DNA of 64,000 nt from JABDFW01 sp035550215 (lineage in GTDB: Bacteria > Bacteroidota > Bacteroidia > Chitinophagales > Chitinophagaceae), in the NCBI GenBank assembly GCA_035550215.1, contig DASZPM010000004.1:1-64000 (forward strand), given 5' to 3'. Of the stretch, positions 10,299-18,028 are shown piece by piece. Under the pieces are notes generated by a model. That model ran no database searches. It was given only the letters and a program-made list of their open reading frames with translations, and had not been told where the DNA came from. The stretch's first letter is position 1, and the number at the start of each line of letters is the position of its first letter. The translations under genes and the position numbers were made by a program.

Positions 10299-10577
10299 CT
10301 ATTGTAAAAACCTGTTAAGCCTGCCCGGCATTATGGAAAAGGAGGAAGATGTGCTGCTTTGCTTTTTTTGTTCGGGGCAGTTACTGCCTGACACCGGCGC
10401 CTGCTTGTTTAAAGAAATGCTTTTGGCAGCGGCGGTATTTTTATTGTTGTTGTTAAACGGGTTAACCATAAGCAATGCAACAACAATAAGCCCTGCAACA
10501 CACATGCAGCATATCTTCACCACCTGCTTTTTCAGCAGGCGGGTATTTGATAGTATAGCAGGTGATTGCAGGGACAT
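10299..10577 (-). CDS. Small single-span membrane protein of unknown function
   Basis: 92 aa, not recognised. A basic N-terminal stretch is followed by one hydrophobic helix at about residues 20-39 (VVKICCMCVAGLIVVALLMV). After it comes a low-complexity tail rich in Asn, Ser, Lys and Gln with no domain. The topology is probably N-in with the tail in the periplasm. It is encoded 27 bp after the ATPase gene and 46 bp before permease 4 on the same strand, so it is likely co-expressed with the exporter. The opposite strand is also open here, but position and the plausible membrane anchor favour this reading. Confidence 0.5.
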   Translation of the reverse strand: MSLQSPAILSNTRLLKKQVVKICCMCVAGLIVVALLMVNPFNNNNKNTAAAKSISLNKQAPVSGSNCPEQKKQSSTSSSFSIMPGRLNRFLQ

Positions 10578-10604
10578 AAAAAATATATTTAAACAATTAC
10601 TGTT

Positions 10605-11294
10605 TTAGATGAGTATGTTTTCTGTTACGGTTTGCCCGTCAAGCATACGGATTATACGGTGGCTGTACCTGGCATCATGTTCACTGTGCGTAACCATTAC
10701 AATTGTTGTACCCTGTTCATTCAGCTCTGTGAGCAACTGCATTACTTCATTACCGTTGGATGAATCGAGGTTACCGGTAGGTTCGTCAGCCAGGATTAAC
10801 TTCGGGTGATTTACCACGGCCCTTGCAACGGCAACACGCTGTTGCTGACCACCTGATAACTGCTGCGGGTAGTGGTTGCGCCTGTGCATTATCTGCACTT
10901 TGTCAAGCACTTCTTCTACTCTTTTTTTACGTTCAGGGCCTTTAACGCCGGTATATATAAGCGGCAACTCAACATTTTCAAATACGGTCAGTTCGTCAAT
11001 AAGGTTAAAACTCTGGAACACAAAGCCAATATTGTGCTTGCGCAGGTCTGCACGTTTACGTTCATTAAAATGCGCAACCTCAATCTGGTTAAACAGAAAG
11101 CTGCCGGCATCAGGGTCGTCAAGCAAACCGAGTATATTAAGCAGTGTTGACTTGCCGCAGCCGGAAGGCCCCATTACGGCTACAAATTCGCCTTCCCTTA
11201 CTTCCATGTTAAGTTTGTTAAGCGCAACGGTTTCGACTTCCTCTGTGCGATAGATTTTCTCCATTTCGGAAATCTTTATCATGTTGGTTGCCAT
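10605..11294 (-). CDS. ABC transporter ATP-binding protein (LolD/MacB type)
   Basis: 229-aa cytoplasmic ATPase that would energise the neighbouring FtsX permeases. All core motifs are visible in order: Walker A GPSGCGKST (about residue 42), Q-loop region FVFQSFNL, signature LSGGQQQRVAVARA, Walker B LILADEPTGNLD, and the switch His in MVTHSEHDA. Length and the TGNLD ending of Walker B are typical of the LolD/MacB/FtsE group. It is the only ABC ATPase in the window and lies 77 bp downstream of the adaptor gene, so it is probably shared by all four permeases. Nothing is missing or truncated. Confidence 0.95.
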   Translation of the reverse strand: MATNMIKISEMEKIYRTEEVETVALNKLNMEVREGEFVAVMGPSGCGKSTLLNILGLLDDPDAGSFLFNQIEVAHFNERKRADLRKHNIGFVFQSFNLIDELTVFENVELPLIYTGVKGPERKKRVEEVLDKVQIMHRRNHYPQQLSGGQQQRVAVARAVVNHPKLILADEPTGNLDSSNGNEVMQLLTELNEQGTTIVMVTHSEHDARYSHRIIRMLDGQTVTENILI

Positions 11295-11371
11295 TGTTTG
11301 TTTTTTTATGGATTGATTAAAATTGTTATTAAACGTTGATTTTGGTATTTGGTTACAGTTTTTGTGAAACT

Positions 11372-12688
11372 TTATTTTTTAAGCACCAGTTCCTGTATGT
11401 TACCATAGTTTTCATAACTGCTGGTAATTACTTTATCGCCCGGTTTTAAACCGCTCAACACTTCAAAGTAGTCCTGGTTCTGGTTACCCAATTGTATATC
11501 TACCCTTGTGGCCTTTGTACCGTCGGGAGATACTTTAAATATCCAGTTACCGCCTGTTTGCTGAAAGAAGCCGCCTTTAGGTATCATAATGGCCTGGCGT
11601 TCGTCGCTCAATGCCAGCAAAATTTGTAAAGTTTGGCCGCGGCGTAAATCGCTTGGGGGTTTACCAACAAAATACATGTCAATTCTAAACCTGCCGCTGG
11701 TATTTACCGCGCTGTACACTTTTTTAACTACAAGCTGGTAAGTGCTGTCGCCCAAAGTAAAGCGCCCTTTAAGGCCGGGGAATATGCGGTTAAGGTGAAA
11801 TTCATCGGGCTCAACCTGTACTTTGTAGGCGCCTACTACATCTATTTGGCCAATACGTGTGCCGGCGGGTTCATTTTCGCCTATTTCAGCGTTTAGTGAT
11901 GTTAACTGGCCATCAACAGGGGCGCGCACAATAAGGTCTCCCACTTTTTGCTGCATAATATTCAGCGCATTTTTTGAACCTTCGGACTGTAATTGTGCCT
12001 GCTGCAACTGCTGCGCGTTTGATGAGGAATCCTGCTCAAGAATCTGCTGCGTAAGCTTTTCCTTTGATTTATAATAGTTATAGTCGTTTTCGGCTTTTTT
12101 CAAATCCTGCAACCCTATAGCTTTTTGTTCATACAATTTTTTGTCAAGGTTGTAAACACGTTCAGCTTCTCTAAGCAGGCTTTGTACGTCAGCCATCTGG
12201 TTGAGCTTCGATACCGTATTCTGCAACGCGTTGTTTTTTGCAATCTGCATTTGTGTTATAAGGTTATACACATCAGTTTGCTGTGTTACCAGTTGCAGTT
12301 CAAGGTTTGTGTTGCTTAAACGTATTATTGGCTGGCCTTTTTTCATCATTGCGCCGTCTTCAACATATTTTTCTTCTACCCTGCCTCCTTCAAGCAAGTC
12401 GAGGTAAATTGAGTTTTGGGGTAATACTGTTCCATTTTCGGGTATTGTTTCCTGGAAGGGGCCTTTTATTACATCTCTAATTTCAATCCTGTCGGTGTCG
12501 GTAGTAAGTTTTGAAGGGCCCGATGTATAATAAATGCTGCCGGCAATTAAAGCAACCAGCGCTGCTATACCCAAAATCATCAGGATACGTTTTCTACTCC
12601 ATTTCTTTTTTGCAATTACTCTGTCCACGGTTTTTGTTGTTTTTAAGTTGTTGTTTTTTGTTGGTCCAGGCTTTTTGCCATGCAGCAA
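11372..12688 (-). CDS. MacA-like periplasmic adaptor (HlyD/MFP family)
   Basis: 438-aa membrane-fusion protein linking the inner-membrane exporter to an outer-membrane channel. A cytoplasmic basic tail of about 30 residues precedes one membrane anchor (about residues 34-53). A lipoyl-like hairpin with a long coiled coil follows (about 110-245, many Gln/Leu heptads). Beta-barrel segments come next, with GQTLQILLALSDERQAIMIPKGG near residue 360. The coiled coil is of a length seen in TolC-docking adaptors. It is the first gene of the leftward exporter locus. The 335-bp region before it holds the best-preserved tandem activator site and a sigma-54-like element. Confidence 0.9.
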   Translation of the reverse strand: MLHGKKPGPTKNNNLKTTKTVDRVIAKKKWSRKRILMILGIAALVALIAGSIYYTSGPSKLTTDTDRIEIRDVIKGPFQETIPENGTVLPQNSIYLDLLEGGRVEEKYVEDGAMMKKGQPIIRLSNTNLELQLVTQQTDVYNLITQMQIAKNNALQNTVSKLNQMADVQSLLREAERVYNLDKKLYEQKAIGLQDLKKAENDYNYYKSKEKLTQQILEQDSSSNAQQLQQAQLQSEGSKNALNIMQQKVGDLIVRAPVDGQLTSLNAEIGENEPAGTRIGQIDVVGAYKVQVEPDEFHLNRIFPGLKGRFTLGDSTYQLVVKKVYSAVNTSGRFRIDMYFVGKPPSDLRRGQTLQILLALSDERQAIMIPKGGFFQQTGGNWIFKVSPDGTKATRVDIQLGNQNQDYFEVLSGLKPGDKVITSSYENYGNIQELVLKK

Positions 12689-12816
12689 GTTAGTTGTAAG
12701 CTTTTTTTATTCCTAACCTTCCATCCAAAAACTTTGTTTGTTAGTTTTTGAAAAAAACCCGGGCGTAGAAACACCAGGTGTAATTGCACATGAGAAACCT
12801 AACCGGGTAACAGTAA

Positions 12817-12833
12817 GTAAAGAACGGTGCCAA
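12817..12833 (-). promoter_or_regulatory. Sigma-54-like -24/-12 element upstream of the adaptor gene
   Basis: On the minus strand TTGGCACCGTTCTTTAC has a perfect -24 half (TTGGCAC). At -12 it has TTTAC where TTGCA is usual, so the promoter would be weak or divergent. It lies 49 bp downstream of the operator pair at 12883-12923 and about 128 bp upstream of the ATG. A mark against it is that the -12 GC is not conserved at any of the three loci. Confidence 0.45.
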
Positions 12834-12882
12834 AAAAAATATCATTGAAAAACAAGTAGTTATGTAAAGTGGCAAAAAACAG

Positions 12883-12923
12883 GTGTACGGTTTTGATACA
12901 CTTTGTGTCCGCTATTGTAACAT
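12883..12923 (-). promoter_or_regulatory. Tandem activator-site pair upstream of the exporter operon
   Basis: The first copy, GTGTACGGTTTTGATACAC (12883-12901), is an imperfect palindrome with perfect GTGTA / TACAC arms around a 9-bp centre. A second copy begins 22 bp further (12905-12923) and matches 13 of 19 positions. A two-turn offset puts both on one DNA face, as expected for enhancer sites of NtrC-type activators. The first copy matches 17 of 19 bases of the one upstream of the regulator gene at 21575. This pair occupies most of the informative part of the 335-bp gap 12689-13024. Confidence 0.6.
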
Positions 12924-13024
12924 GGGGTTATACCCGGTACGAAAGTTTGCGTAAATGGGGGGATTTTCAGGCAGATTTTTGCAGGTGAAATAAGGGGCTG
13001 AAAAACAATATACCCCTTGCTTTA

Positions 13025-13486
13025 TTAACTACCGGGGGTGGCAATAACAAGGGTCTTATAGGCAATTTCAACGCTTTCAATGGCTACCTCGTTACCATCA
13101 GACTTCATATCAGTACCCGTTATTTTAACCGGGAATGCGTTATTGAGTATCCATTGCATAGTAGTGTTGCCGGTTTGGTCAAGCAGCCTTATGGTTATGG
13201 TGGCCCGGGTGAGGGTATTCATTTTTACCTGGTTGTACCATTGCCAAAAGGTATTGTCGTTTACAAAAATGCCTTTCTTCATAGTAACGTTACCATATTT
13301 AGCTATACCCGGCATTTTAATGGTTGAAAAGGCGGCGCTGTCTGCATTCCTGTATTCTATTGGCTGCGTTTCGGTATCAAGGCCCGTTACTTCCTGGAAA
13401 GCAATATTGGCTAAGGATGCACCCATGTCAACTGAAAAATAGAACTTTGGCAAAGGCCAGGTATTGTTTTGGGTTTCGCCCGCCAT
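13025..13486 (-). CDS. Orphan phage-tail / contractile-injection tube protein
   Basis: 153 aa, resembling the T4 gp19-like tail tube family (PF06841 / TIGR02241), whose members form the inner tube of contractile phage tails and of extracellular contractile injection systems. The visible signature is an N-terminal FYFSVDMG strand followed by FQEVTGLD and a W-rich centre (NTFWQWYNQV). RATITIRLLDQTG and a final ES-VEIAYKTL-type strand follow. Length is normal for the family. No sheath, baseplate, spike, ATPase or other tail gene is present anywhere in the window, so the gene stands alone between an exporter locus and an FkbM gene. Whether it is a remnant, a part used in trans or a repurposed tube protein cannot be told here. 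Confidence 0.8.
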   Translation of the reverse strand: MAGETQNNTWPLPKFYFSVDMGASLANIAFQEVTGLDTETQPIEYRNADSAAFSTIKMPGIAKYGNVTMKKGIFVNDNTFWQWYNQVKMNTLTRATITIRLLDQTGNTTMQWILNNAFPVKITGTDMKSDGNEVAIESVEIAYKTLVIATPGS

Positions 13487-13568
13487 AACAGGATAAATTA
13501 GAGGTTAATGTTTTTTGCCTGAAGGTACTTTATTACCCGCTTTAGACAAAGTAAATTGTTGCGCCAAT

Positions 13569-13585
13569 CATGTATACTGTACATG
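13569..13585. promoter_or_regulatory. 17-bp palindrome upstream of the tail-tube gene
   Basis: CATGTATACTGTACATG has perfect CATGTA / TACATG arms around 5 bp. It lies 83 bp upstream of the tube gene's ATG and 61 bp past the end of the next gene, so a role as operator for the tube gene is possible. There is no other support. Confidence 0.25.
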
Positions 13586-13645
13586 TGGGCCAGGCATTCT
13601 TTTCCTTACAAATGGTGAATTAATGTTTAAGCAAATAACCCGGTT

Positions 13646-14374
13646 TTATTCGCACACAAAAATAAAATTGGTAACCGGCTGGTTTGTGTAAGCCGTTAAC
13701 TGTTTGCCTTCAAAAACTTTTACACTGTAGCCACATTCTTTTAATAAATCCATTACCAATGCCCGTTTCTCATTCGCCCACAATTCACAATAAATAACCG
13801 GCTTGTGCTTCATCAATAGCTGCATACCCCCTTTCAATACGTAATATTCATAGTTTTCTACGTCAATTTTTATCGCCGCAATTGTATGTTCGTTTTGCAA
13901 CTGCGGTATATCATCCAGTACTGTTACCGGTATGTTGTAAATATCGCCGGTATTCCATTCGTCTTGCTGCCCCTCCACGTACACGTGGCTCAGCCCCTGC
14001 ATCCGTACATTGTTAATGACAGGCACTACCAGTTTTAAAGTACCTTCCTCCTCACCCAGCGCCATTTCATGAAGCTGAACATTGGTTAGCCTGTAATGGT
14101 TAATAATTTTTTTTAAAGCGCTATTGTTGGCGGGGATAGGCTCAAAAGCATGAATGCGCGCACCGGGAAATTTTTTTGCAAGAGGTACTGTTGTAATGCC
14201 GATATTAGCCCCAATGTCCAGTATCGTGCCTTCGGGAATAAGGTTTAGAAATTCAAAAAATTCTGCCTCATAGGTACGTCCCTTAAAAAAGGAAATCTTT
14301 ATCCGCGCGAAATAATAAAGATAGTTTTCAAAGCCCAATAATTTTTGCAGAATACTTTGAATTTTTTTCTTCAT
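13646..14374 (-). CDS. FkbM-family SAM-dependent methyltransferase
   Basis: 242 aa. SAM-binding motif I is GTILDIGANIGITTVPLAK at about residues 53-71, followed by the acidic end of strand 2 in IHAFEPIPAN. Later AAIKIDVENYEYYVLKGG matches the FkbM signature (IKIDVEGxExxVLxG). Family members usually O-methylate sugars or polyketide hydroxyls. The N-terminal 40 residues are basic and aromatic and may lie at the membrane. No glycosyltransferase or polysaccharide genes are nearby to indicate the substrate. It is transcribed alone, leftward. Confidence 0.88.
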   Translation of the reverse strand: MKKKIQSILQKLLGFENYLYYFARIKISFFKGRTYEAEFFEFLNLIPEGTILDIGANIGITTVPLAKKFPGARIHAFEPIPANNSALKKIINHYRLTNVQLHEMALGEEEGTLKLVVPVINNVRMQGLSHVYVEGQQDEWNTGDIYNIPVTVLDDIPQLQNEHTIAAIKIDVENYEYYVLKGGMQLLMKHKPVIYCELWANEKRALVMDLLKECGYSVKVFEGKQLTAYTNQPVTNFIFVCE

Positions 14375-14472
14375 ACAATTGGTTTAACAGCTATACAGAC
14401 GGAAAGAACAGGTTGTTTAAACAAATATAACAAAAGGCTGCGGGAGTATATTTGTTGCAAGCCCAAAGCCGT

Positions 14473-15150
14473 TTAAACAGCAGTGCCGGGTGTAACCAGC
14501 TTCCACCGCCCGCCGGAAATTACTTCAATCTTATCATCCGTTACTTTAACGGCGGTCTCATCGTCAATTAAGTACGATGGCATAGGCAGCGTGGCAGCCA
14601 GTTTTTCCAGGCTTGCTAAAGAGTTTCCAGGAAACCACTCATGGTCAAGGTGCGGGTGCAGGGCAATATCAACCAACCCCAGGCATTTAGTGGTTTCCGC
14701 CGGCATGGTGTGGTTGCCGTATGTTGTTCCAAAGCGTGTCATCACCATGCTTCCTGCGCTTAAGCCTACATACACTGTTTTACGCAGCAGTTCGGGTAAA
14801 AGGTGCACAAGGCCGCTCTGCTGCATCCAGTAGCACAGGTACTGGCAGTCGCCGCCGCCCACCAGCAGGGCATCAGTTTCCAGCAATGCATTAACCCAAA
14901 GCTCCCGCTTAATGCTGGGCAGCGCGGTAAGCTCCAGCAACGCCAGCGACTTCCAGCCCAGCTCGCAGAACGGCGCTCCCAGCGACCCGCGGATTACCCT
15001 GCGAACAATATCGCCGCCCCCCTTTATGCCATATATGGCAGTAGGTATAAAAGCAGCGCTTGCCTCGCCAACAGGCTTGCCCAAAAGGCCAACCAGCGCG
15101 CTGTGTATATATTCGTTGCTGATACCGGCAGAAGTAAGGAGAAGTTTCAT
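14473..15150 (-). CDS. Peptidase E-like protein (peptidase S51 / class I glutamine amidotransferase-like)
   Basis: 225 aa. The nucleophile elbow is YVGLSAGSMVM, with the Ser of GLSAGS at about residue 133. It is preceded by LLVGGGDCQYLCYWM, the usual G-G-G-x segment of S51 enzymes, and followed by IALHPHLDHEW, which supplies the conserved His. Characterised S51 enzymes are Asp-specific dipeptidases or cyanophycinases; many relatives are uncharacterised. No signal peptide is visible, so it is probably cytoplasmic. It is divergent from the DHFR-like genes. Confidence 0.85.
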   Translation of the reverse strand: MKLLLTSAGISNEYIHSALVGLLGKPVGEASAAFIPTAIYGIKGGGDIVRRVIRGSLGAPFCELGWKSLALLELTALPSIKRELWVNALLETDALLVGGGDCQYLCYWMQQSGLVHLLPELLRKTVYVGLSAGSMVMTRFGTTYGNHTMPAETTKCLGLVDIALHPHLDHEWFPGNSLASLEKLAATLPMPSYLIDDETAVKVTDDKIEVISGGRWKLVTPGTAV

Positions 15151-15384
15151 AATGCAGAATGTGTTTGATGGCGATAATTGCCCCTAATTAATTTTTGTAA
15201 AACTAATGGACATTGTTTGATGAAACCGGTGGCGAAAAAGACATTGTGGAGGGGCAAACCTGACGATGTTGATGCTCACCACGAAGCCGGCGTATTGGTT
15301 TTATGGTTTGTGTTTCGGATATTTATACAACGATATACATTTAATAGCTTGCAAATAGTTAACCGCAGCAAAAACTAAACGATA

Positions 15385-15951
15385 ATGAGACATTTAATTT
15401 TTTTTATGCACACATCACTTGACGGTTTTGTGGCAGGGCCTAACGGGGAAATGAACTGGATAAAGGTGGATGAAGAAATATTTGACTTTGTTGCCACCAT
15501 GACCGACAAGGCCGACGCTGCACTGTACGGGCGCGCAACGTATGAAATGATGCAGGGCTACTGGCCAACTGCCGGTGACGAACCGGGCGCATCAAAACAC
15601 GACATTGAACATTCCGCATGGTACAACAAAGTGGCAAAAATTGTATTATCAACAACCATGAGCAGTGAAGGGCTTGAGAACACCACCGTTATAAGCGGCC
15701 AGCTTACAGAGAACATTAACGCAATAAAAAACCGCGAAGGGGAAAATATCATCATTTTTGGCAGCCCTGCCGCAGCACAATCCCTGCTTGGCCTGGGATT
15801 GGTTGACGAGTTTTGGCTTTTTGTAAACCCTATTTTGCTGGGTGAAGGCAGGCCGCTGTTTAAAGGAATACAGGAAAGAACCTACCTGGCGCTTGCAGAA
15901 GCCAAAACATTTGCCTGCGGTGTAGTTGCGCTGCATTATACCAAAGTTTAA
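15385..15951 (+). CDS. DHFR-like reductase (RibD C-terminal domain family), copy 1
   Basis: 188 aa. The N-terminal strand RHLIFFMHTSLDGFVAGPNG is the hallmark of the RibD_C / YyaP-like dihydrofolate-reductase fold. It is followed by LYGRATYEMMQGYWP and, near the C-terminus, FGSPAAAQSLLGLGLVDEF, the dinucleotide-phosphate binding turn and helix of this family. It is probably an NADPH-dependent cytoplasmic reductase of unknown substrate; such genes are common in Bacteroidota and are rarely true folate enzymes. A second, diverged copy begins 47 bp later, suggesting a two-gene operon. Confidence 0.88.
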   Translation: MRHLIFFMHTSLDGFVAGPNGEMNWIKVDEEIFDFVATMTDKADAALYGRATYEMMQGYWPTAGDEPGASKHDIEHSAWYNKVAKIVLSTTMSSEGLENTTVISGQLTENINAIKNREGENIIIFGSPAAAQSLLGLGLVDEFWLFVNPILLGEGRPLFKGIQERTYLALAEAKTFACGVVALHYTKV

Positions 15952-15998
15952 ATAAGCAGGGGTGGCTGATTATTGCTGTTAAACCTAAAAATACTCAA

Positions 15999-16562
15999 AT
16001 GCGAAAACTAATCTACTCCATCAACCTTACCATAGATGGCTGCGCCGACCACATGAAGATTGGTCCCCCCGCTGCTGATTTGTTTGAACATTTTATAGAG
16101 CTTACCCGCAGCGGGGACACGCTGCTGTATGGGCGTAAGCTGTATGAAATTATGTTTCCCTATTGGCCGGATGTATTGAAAAACCCTGAAGGGGAAGCAA
16201 AAGAATCCATACAATTTGCTGAAGTGTTCTGCGCTGTCGAAAACATTGTGGTTGTTTCCAAAACCTTACAGGGTGTTGAAGAAAAGAATGCAAGAATTAT
16301 CAGGTCAAACTTTGAAGCGGAAGTGCTTGCATTAAAAGCAGCGCCGGGCAAAAATATTTTAACCGGCGGGGTTGAGCTTTGCGCGCAGCTAACACAGCTT
16401 GGCCTTATTGATGAATACCAGTTTGTTATTTACCCGGCCATAGCGGGAGCGGGGCGGCGGTTGTGGGATAGCCTTGGCCTGCCGGACAATTTACCCCTGC
16501 AGCTTGTTGAGTGTAAGGCCTTTCAATCCGGTTTTGTTTTGCTCAGGTATGTAAAAAGTTAG
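15999..16562 (+). CDS. DHFR-like reductase (RibD C-terminal domain family), copy 2
   Basis: 187 aa, same fold as the preceding gene: RKLIYSINLTIDGCADHMKI at the start, LLYGRKLYEIMFPYWP, and NILTGGVELCAQLTQLGLIDEY for the nucleotide-binding turn. It is only moderately similar to copy 1, so the duplication is old or the two were acquired separately. It ends 108 bp before a strong hairpin terminator and is the last gene of the pair. Confidence 0.87.
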   Translation: MRKLIYSINLTIDGCADHMKIGPPAADLFEHFIELTRSGDTLLYGRKLYEIMFPYWPDVLKNPEGEAKESIQFAEVFCAVENIVVVSKTLQGVEEKNARIIRSNFEAEVLALKAAPGKNILTGGVELCAQLTQLGLIDEYQFVIYPAIAGAGRRLWDSLGLPDNLPLQLVECKAFQSGFVLLRYVKS

Positions 16563-16670
16563 GGTAGATGGTGGTTGTTGGTAGGTGGTGCGTGCTAAGG
16601 ATTAAGGGGAGACCTGCGCCAGTGAGGGACCTTTGAATTTCGATTTCATTAAGAATCAATGCGTCATAGG

Positions 16671-16697
16671 AGCCAGTCTGGAGACTGGCTTTTATTT
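16671..16697 (+). terminator. Hairpin terminator after the DHFR-like pair
   Basis: AGCCAGTC / GACTGGCT (8 bp) around a TGGA loop, followed by TTTATTT. It marks the boundary between the reductase pair and the AT-rich island that follows. Confidence 0.65.
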
Positions 16698-16840
16698 AAA
16701 ATCCGAGCGCTTCGCTAACTAAGAATAGGGGGTACTGTAAACATTGTAAATTCTACTTTGCACTGCCTGAGCCAATAATCAACATATAGATAGTCATGGA
16801 AGGTTTTATGGAATGCATATTTCGTTTCATAGCACCTTCA

Positions 16841-17518
16841 TTAACCTTTTATTTGATTTCTAAAAGATTTGCCAATTTCCATTATAAGGGAATCATACTT
16901 TTCCTTGACTTGCCTATTTACATCAATTGTATAATCAACTTCATCCTGAAGAATGTTTTTTTGTTGTATTTCCTCAGCGCTTAATCCCCTTAATTCTATT
17001 AGCCTTACTTTGCCGAATTGGAATTGTTCAAATTCCTTGATAAGTTGAATAAGCTTGTTAAAATGATCTTCCTCAATCAATAACATACCATCATTAACGG
17101 CGTCGTTAGTCAGCTTAATTTGTTCTGAAAAAGAAGGGATTTTCTCAGGTGTAGCTTTTTGCCATAGTGAGTCGGCCTGATTTTTTGTATAAAGCAAGAC
17201 CTTCCAAAGCTCATTATACAAGTCGAATTGCTTTTCGCTATACCTGAAGAACAGACTTTTTGCTTTATCTAACGCAGTTTTTGTTTCTTCTAACTCCTTA
17301 GTGTACTTGTTTTTGATTCCTTCAAGGATTGAAGAGTTAGTCCCTTTGATGGCCTCTAATTCATTTTCATGTTTATTATTATAATTATCAAGTAGTCTCT
17401 TGGAAAGAAAATCACCAAAAAACTTTGCCAATGCTATAATTACTACGGTAGCGCCTCCAAGGGCTGTAAAAAAGGCTGCGGCTAATTTAAATAAATCTGT
17501 ATATGAGAACGTTGGCAT
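16841..17518 (-). CDS. Membrane-anchored coiled-coil protein of unknown function
   Basis: 225 aa, not recognised. One hydrophobic helix at about residues 10-32 (LAAAFFTALGGATVVIIALA) is followed by a long charged helical region with predicted coiled coil (about 45-100) and a C-terminal helical part. This layout suits a membrane anchor with a cytoplasmic helical body. It starts 5 bp downstream of the small gene at 17524, so the two form an operon. They are divergent from the restriction-modification gene and share its AT-rich composition. That placement suggests, but does not show, a defence-related or island-borne role. Confidence 0.7.
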   Translation of the reverse strand: MPTFSYTDLFKLAAAFFTALGGATVVIIALAKFFGDFLSKRLLDNYNNKHENELEAIKGTNSSILEGIKNKYTKELEETKTALDKAKSLFFRYSEKQFDLYNELWKVLLYTKNQADSLWQKATPEKIPSFSEQIKLTNDAVNDGMLLIEEDHFNKLIQLIKEFEQFQFGKVRLIELRGLSAEEIQQKNILQDEVDYTIDVNRQVKEKYDSLIMEIGKSFRNQIKG

Positions 17519-17523
17519 GTATT

Positions 17524-17922
17524 TTAATATTGGAGGTTATGGTGTTTCATCCAGCTAAAGAGTTCGTCTGGGTCTATACTATTAAAACTAACATACTTGT
17601 TCTTCGTCAGGAAGCCAAATTTAGTACCCTTGAGATAAACAAGGGGTGGCGTGTTTGTGTACTGATTATATGGACTTAGCGATGAATATTTGCTTCCATA
17701 ATTGCTGTAGATATTAAATATTGAACTTACAGAATATTTACTTCCGTAAGAACCATACTCGTTTGAAATAGACTCAGAATCAAACCTGTTTAATGAAAGT
17801 TTGCCAAGAAATTGCCCATCGTTAGCTATCAAGAATGATTCATGATTCCTAATTCTTTCCGATAACTTTATTTTATCCATCAAAGCATTTTTTAGGCTAA
17901 ATAATATTAAAGGTAATTTCAC
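17524..17922 (-). CDS. Small protein with repeated YGSxYS/N motifs, unknown function
   Basis: 132 aa, or 118 aa if translation starts at the second Met (17880, MDKIKLSERIRNHESF). The centre holds a short aromatic repeat with a period of about 17 residues: EYGSYGSKYSVSSIFNIYS, then NYGSKYSSLSPYNQYT. The N-terminal half contains FLGKLSLNRFD and the C-terminal part a YLKGTKFGFLTKNKY strand pattern. Proteins with this repeat occur as short orphans in many bacteria, but I know no assigned function. It is co-transcribed with the coiled-coil gene and divergent from the restriction-modification gene (106-bp gap). Confidence 0.65.
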   Translation of the reverse strand: MKLPLILFSLKNALMDKIKLSERIRNHESFLIANDGQFLGKLSLNRFDSESISNEYGSYGSKYSVSSIFNIYSNYGSKYSSLSPYNQYTNTPPLVYLKGTKFGFLTKNKYVSFNSIDPDELFSWMKHHNLQY

Positions 17923-18028
17923 CTGAGTTAAAATTAGTTTTTTGGGATAAATAAAAATCTAAAGTGAATTTTGTAAATTAAAATCTGCATTTATGTCAGT
18001 ACCTTTAATCGTTTAACCTTAATAATAA

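Noticed and set aside
15178..15378. 66-codon frame between the peptidase E-like and DHFR-like genes
   Set aside because: No recognisable domain, no promoter or ribosome site, and composition unlike the neighbours.
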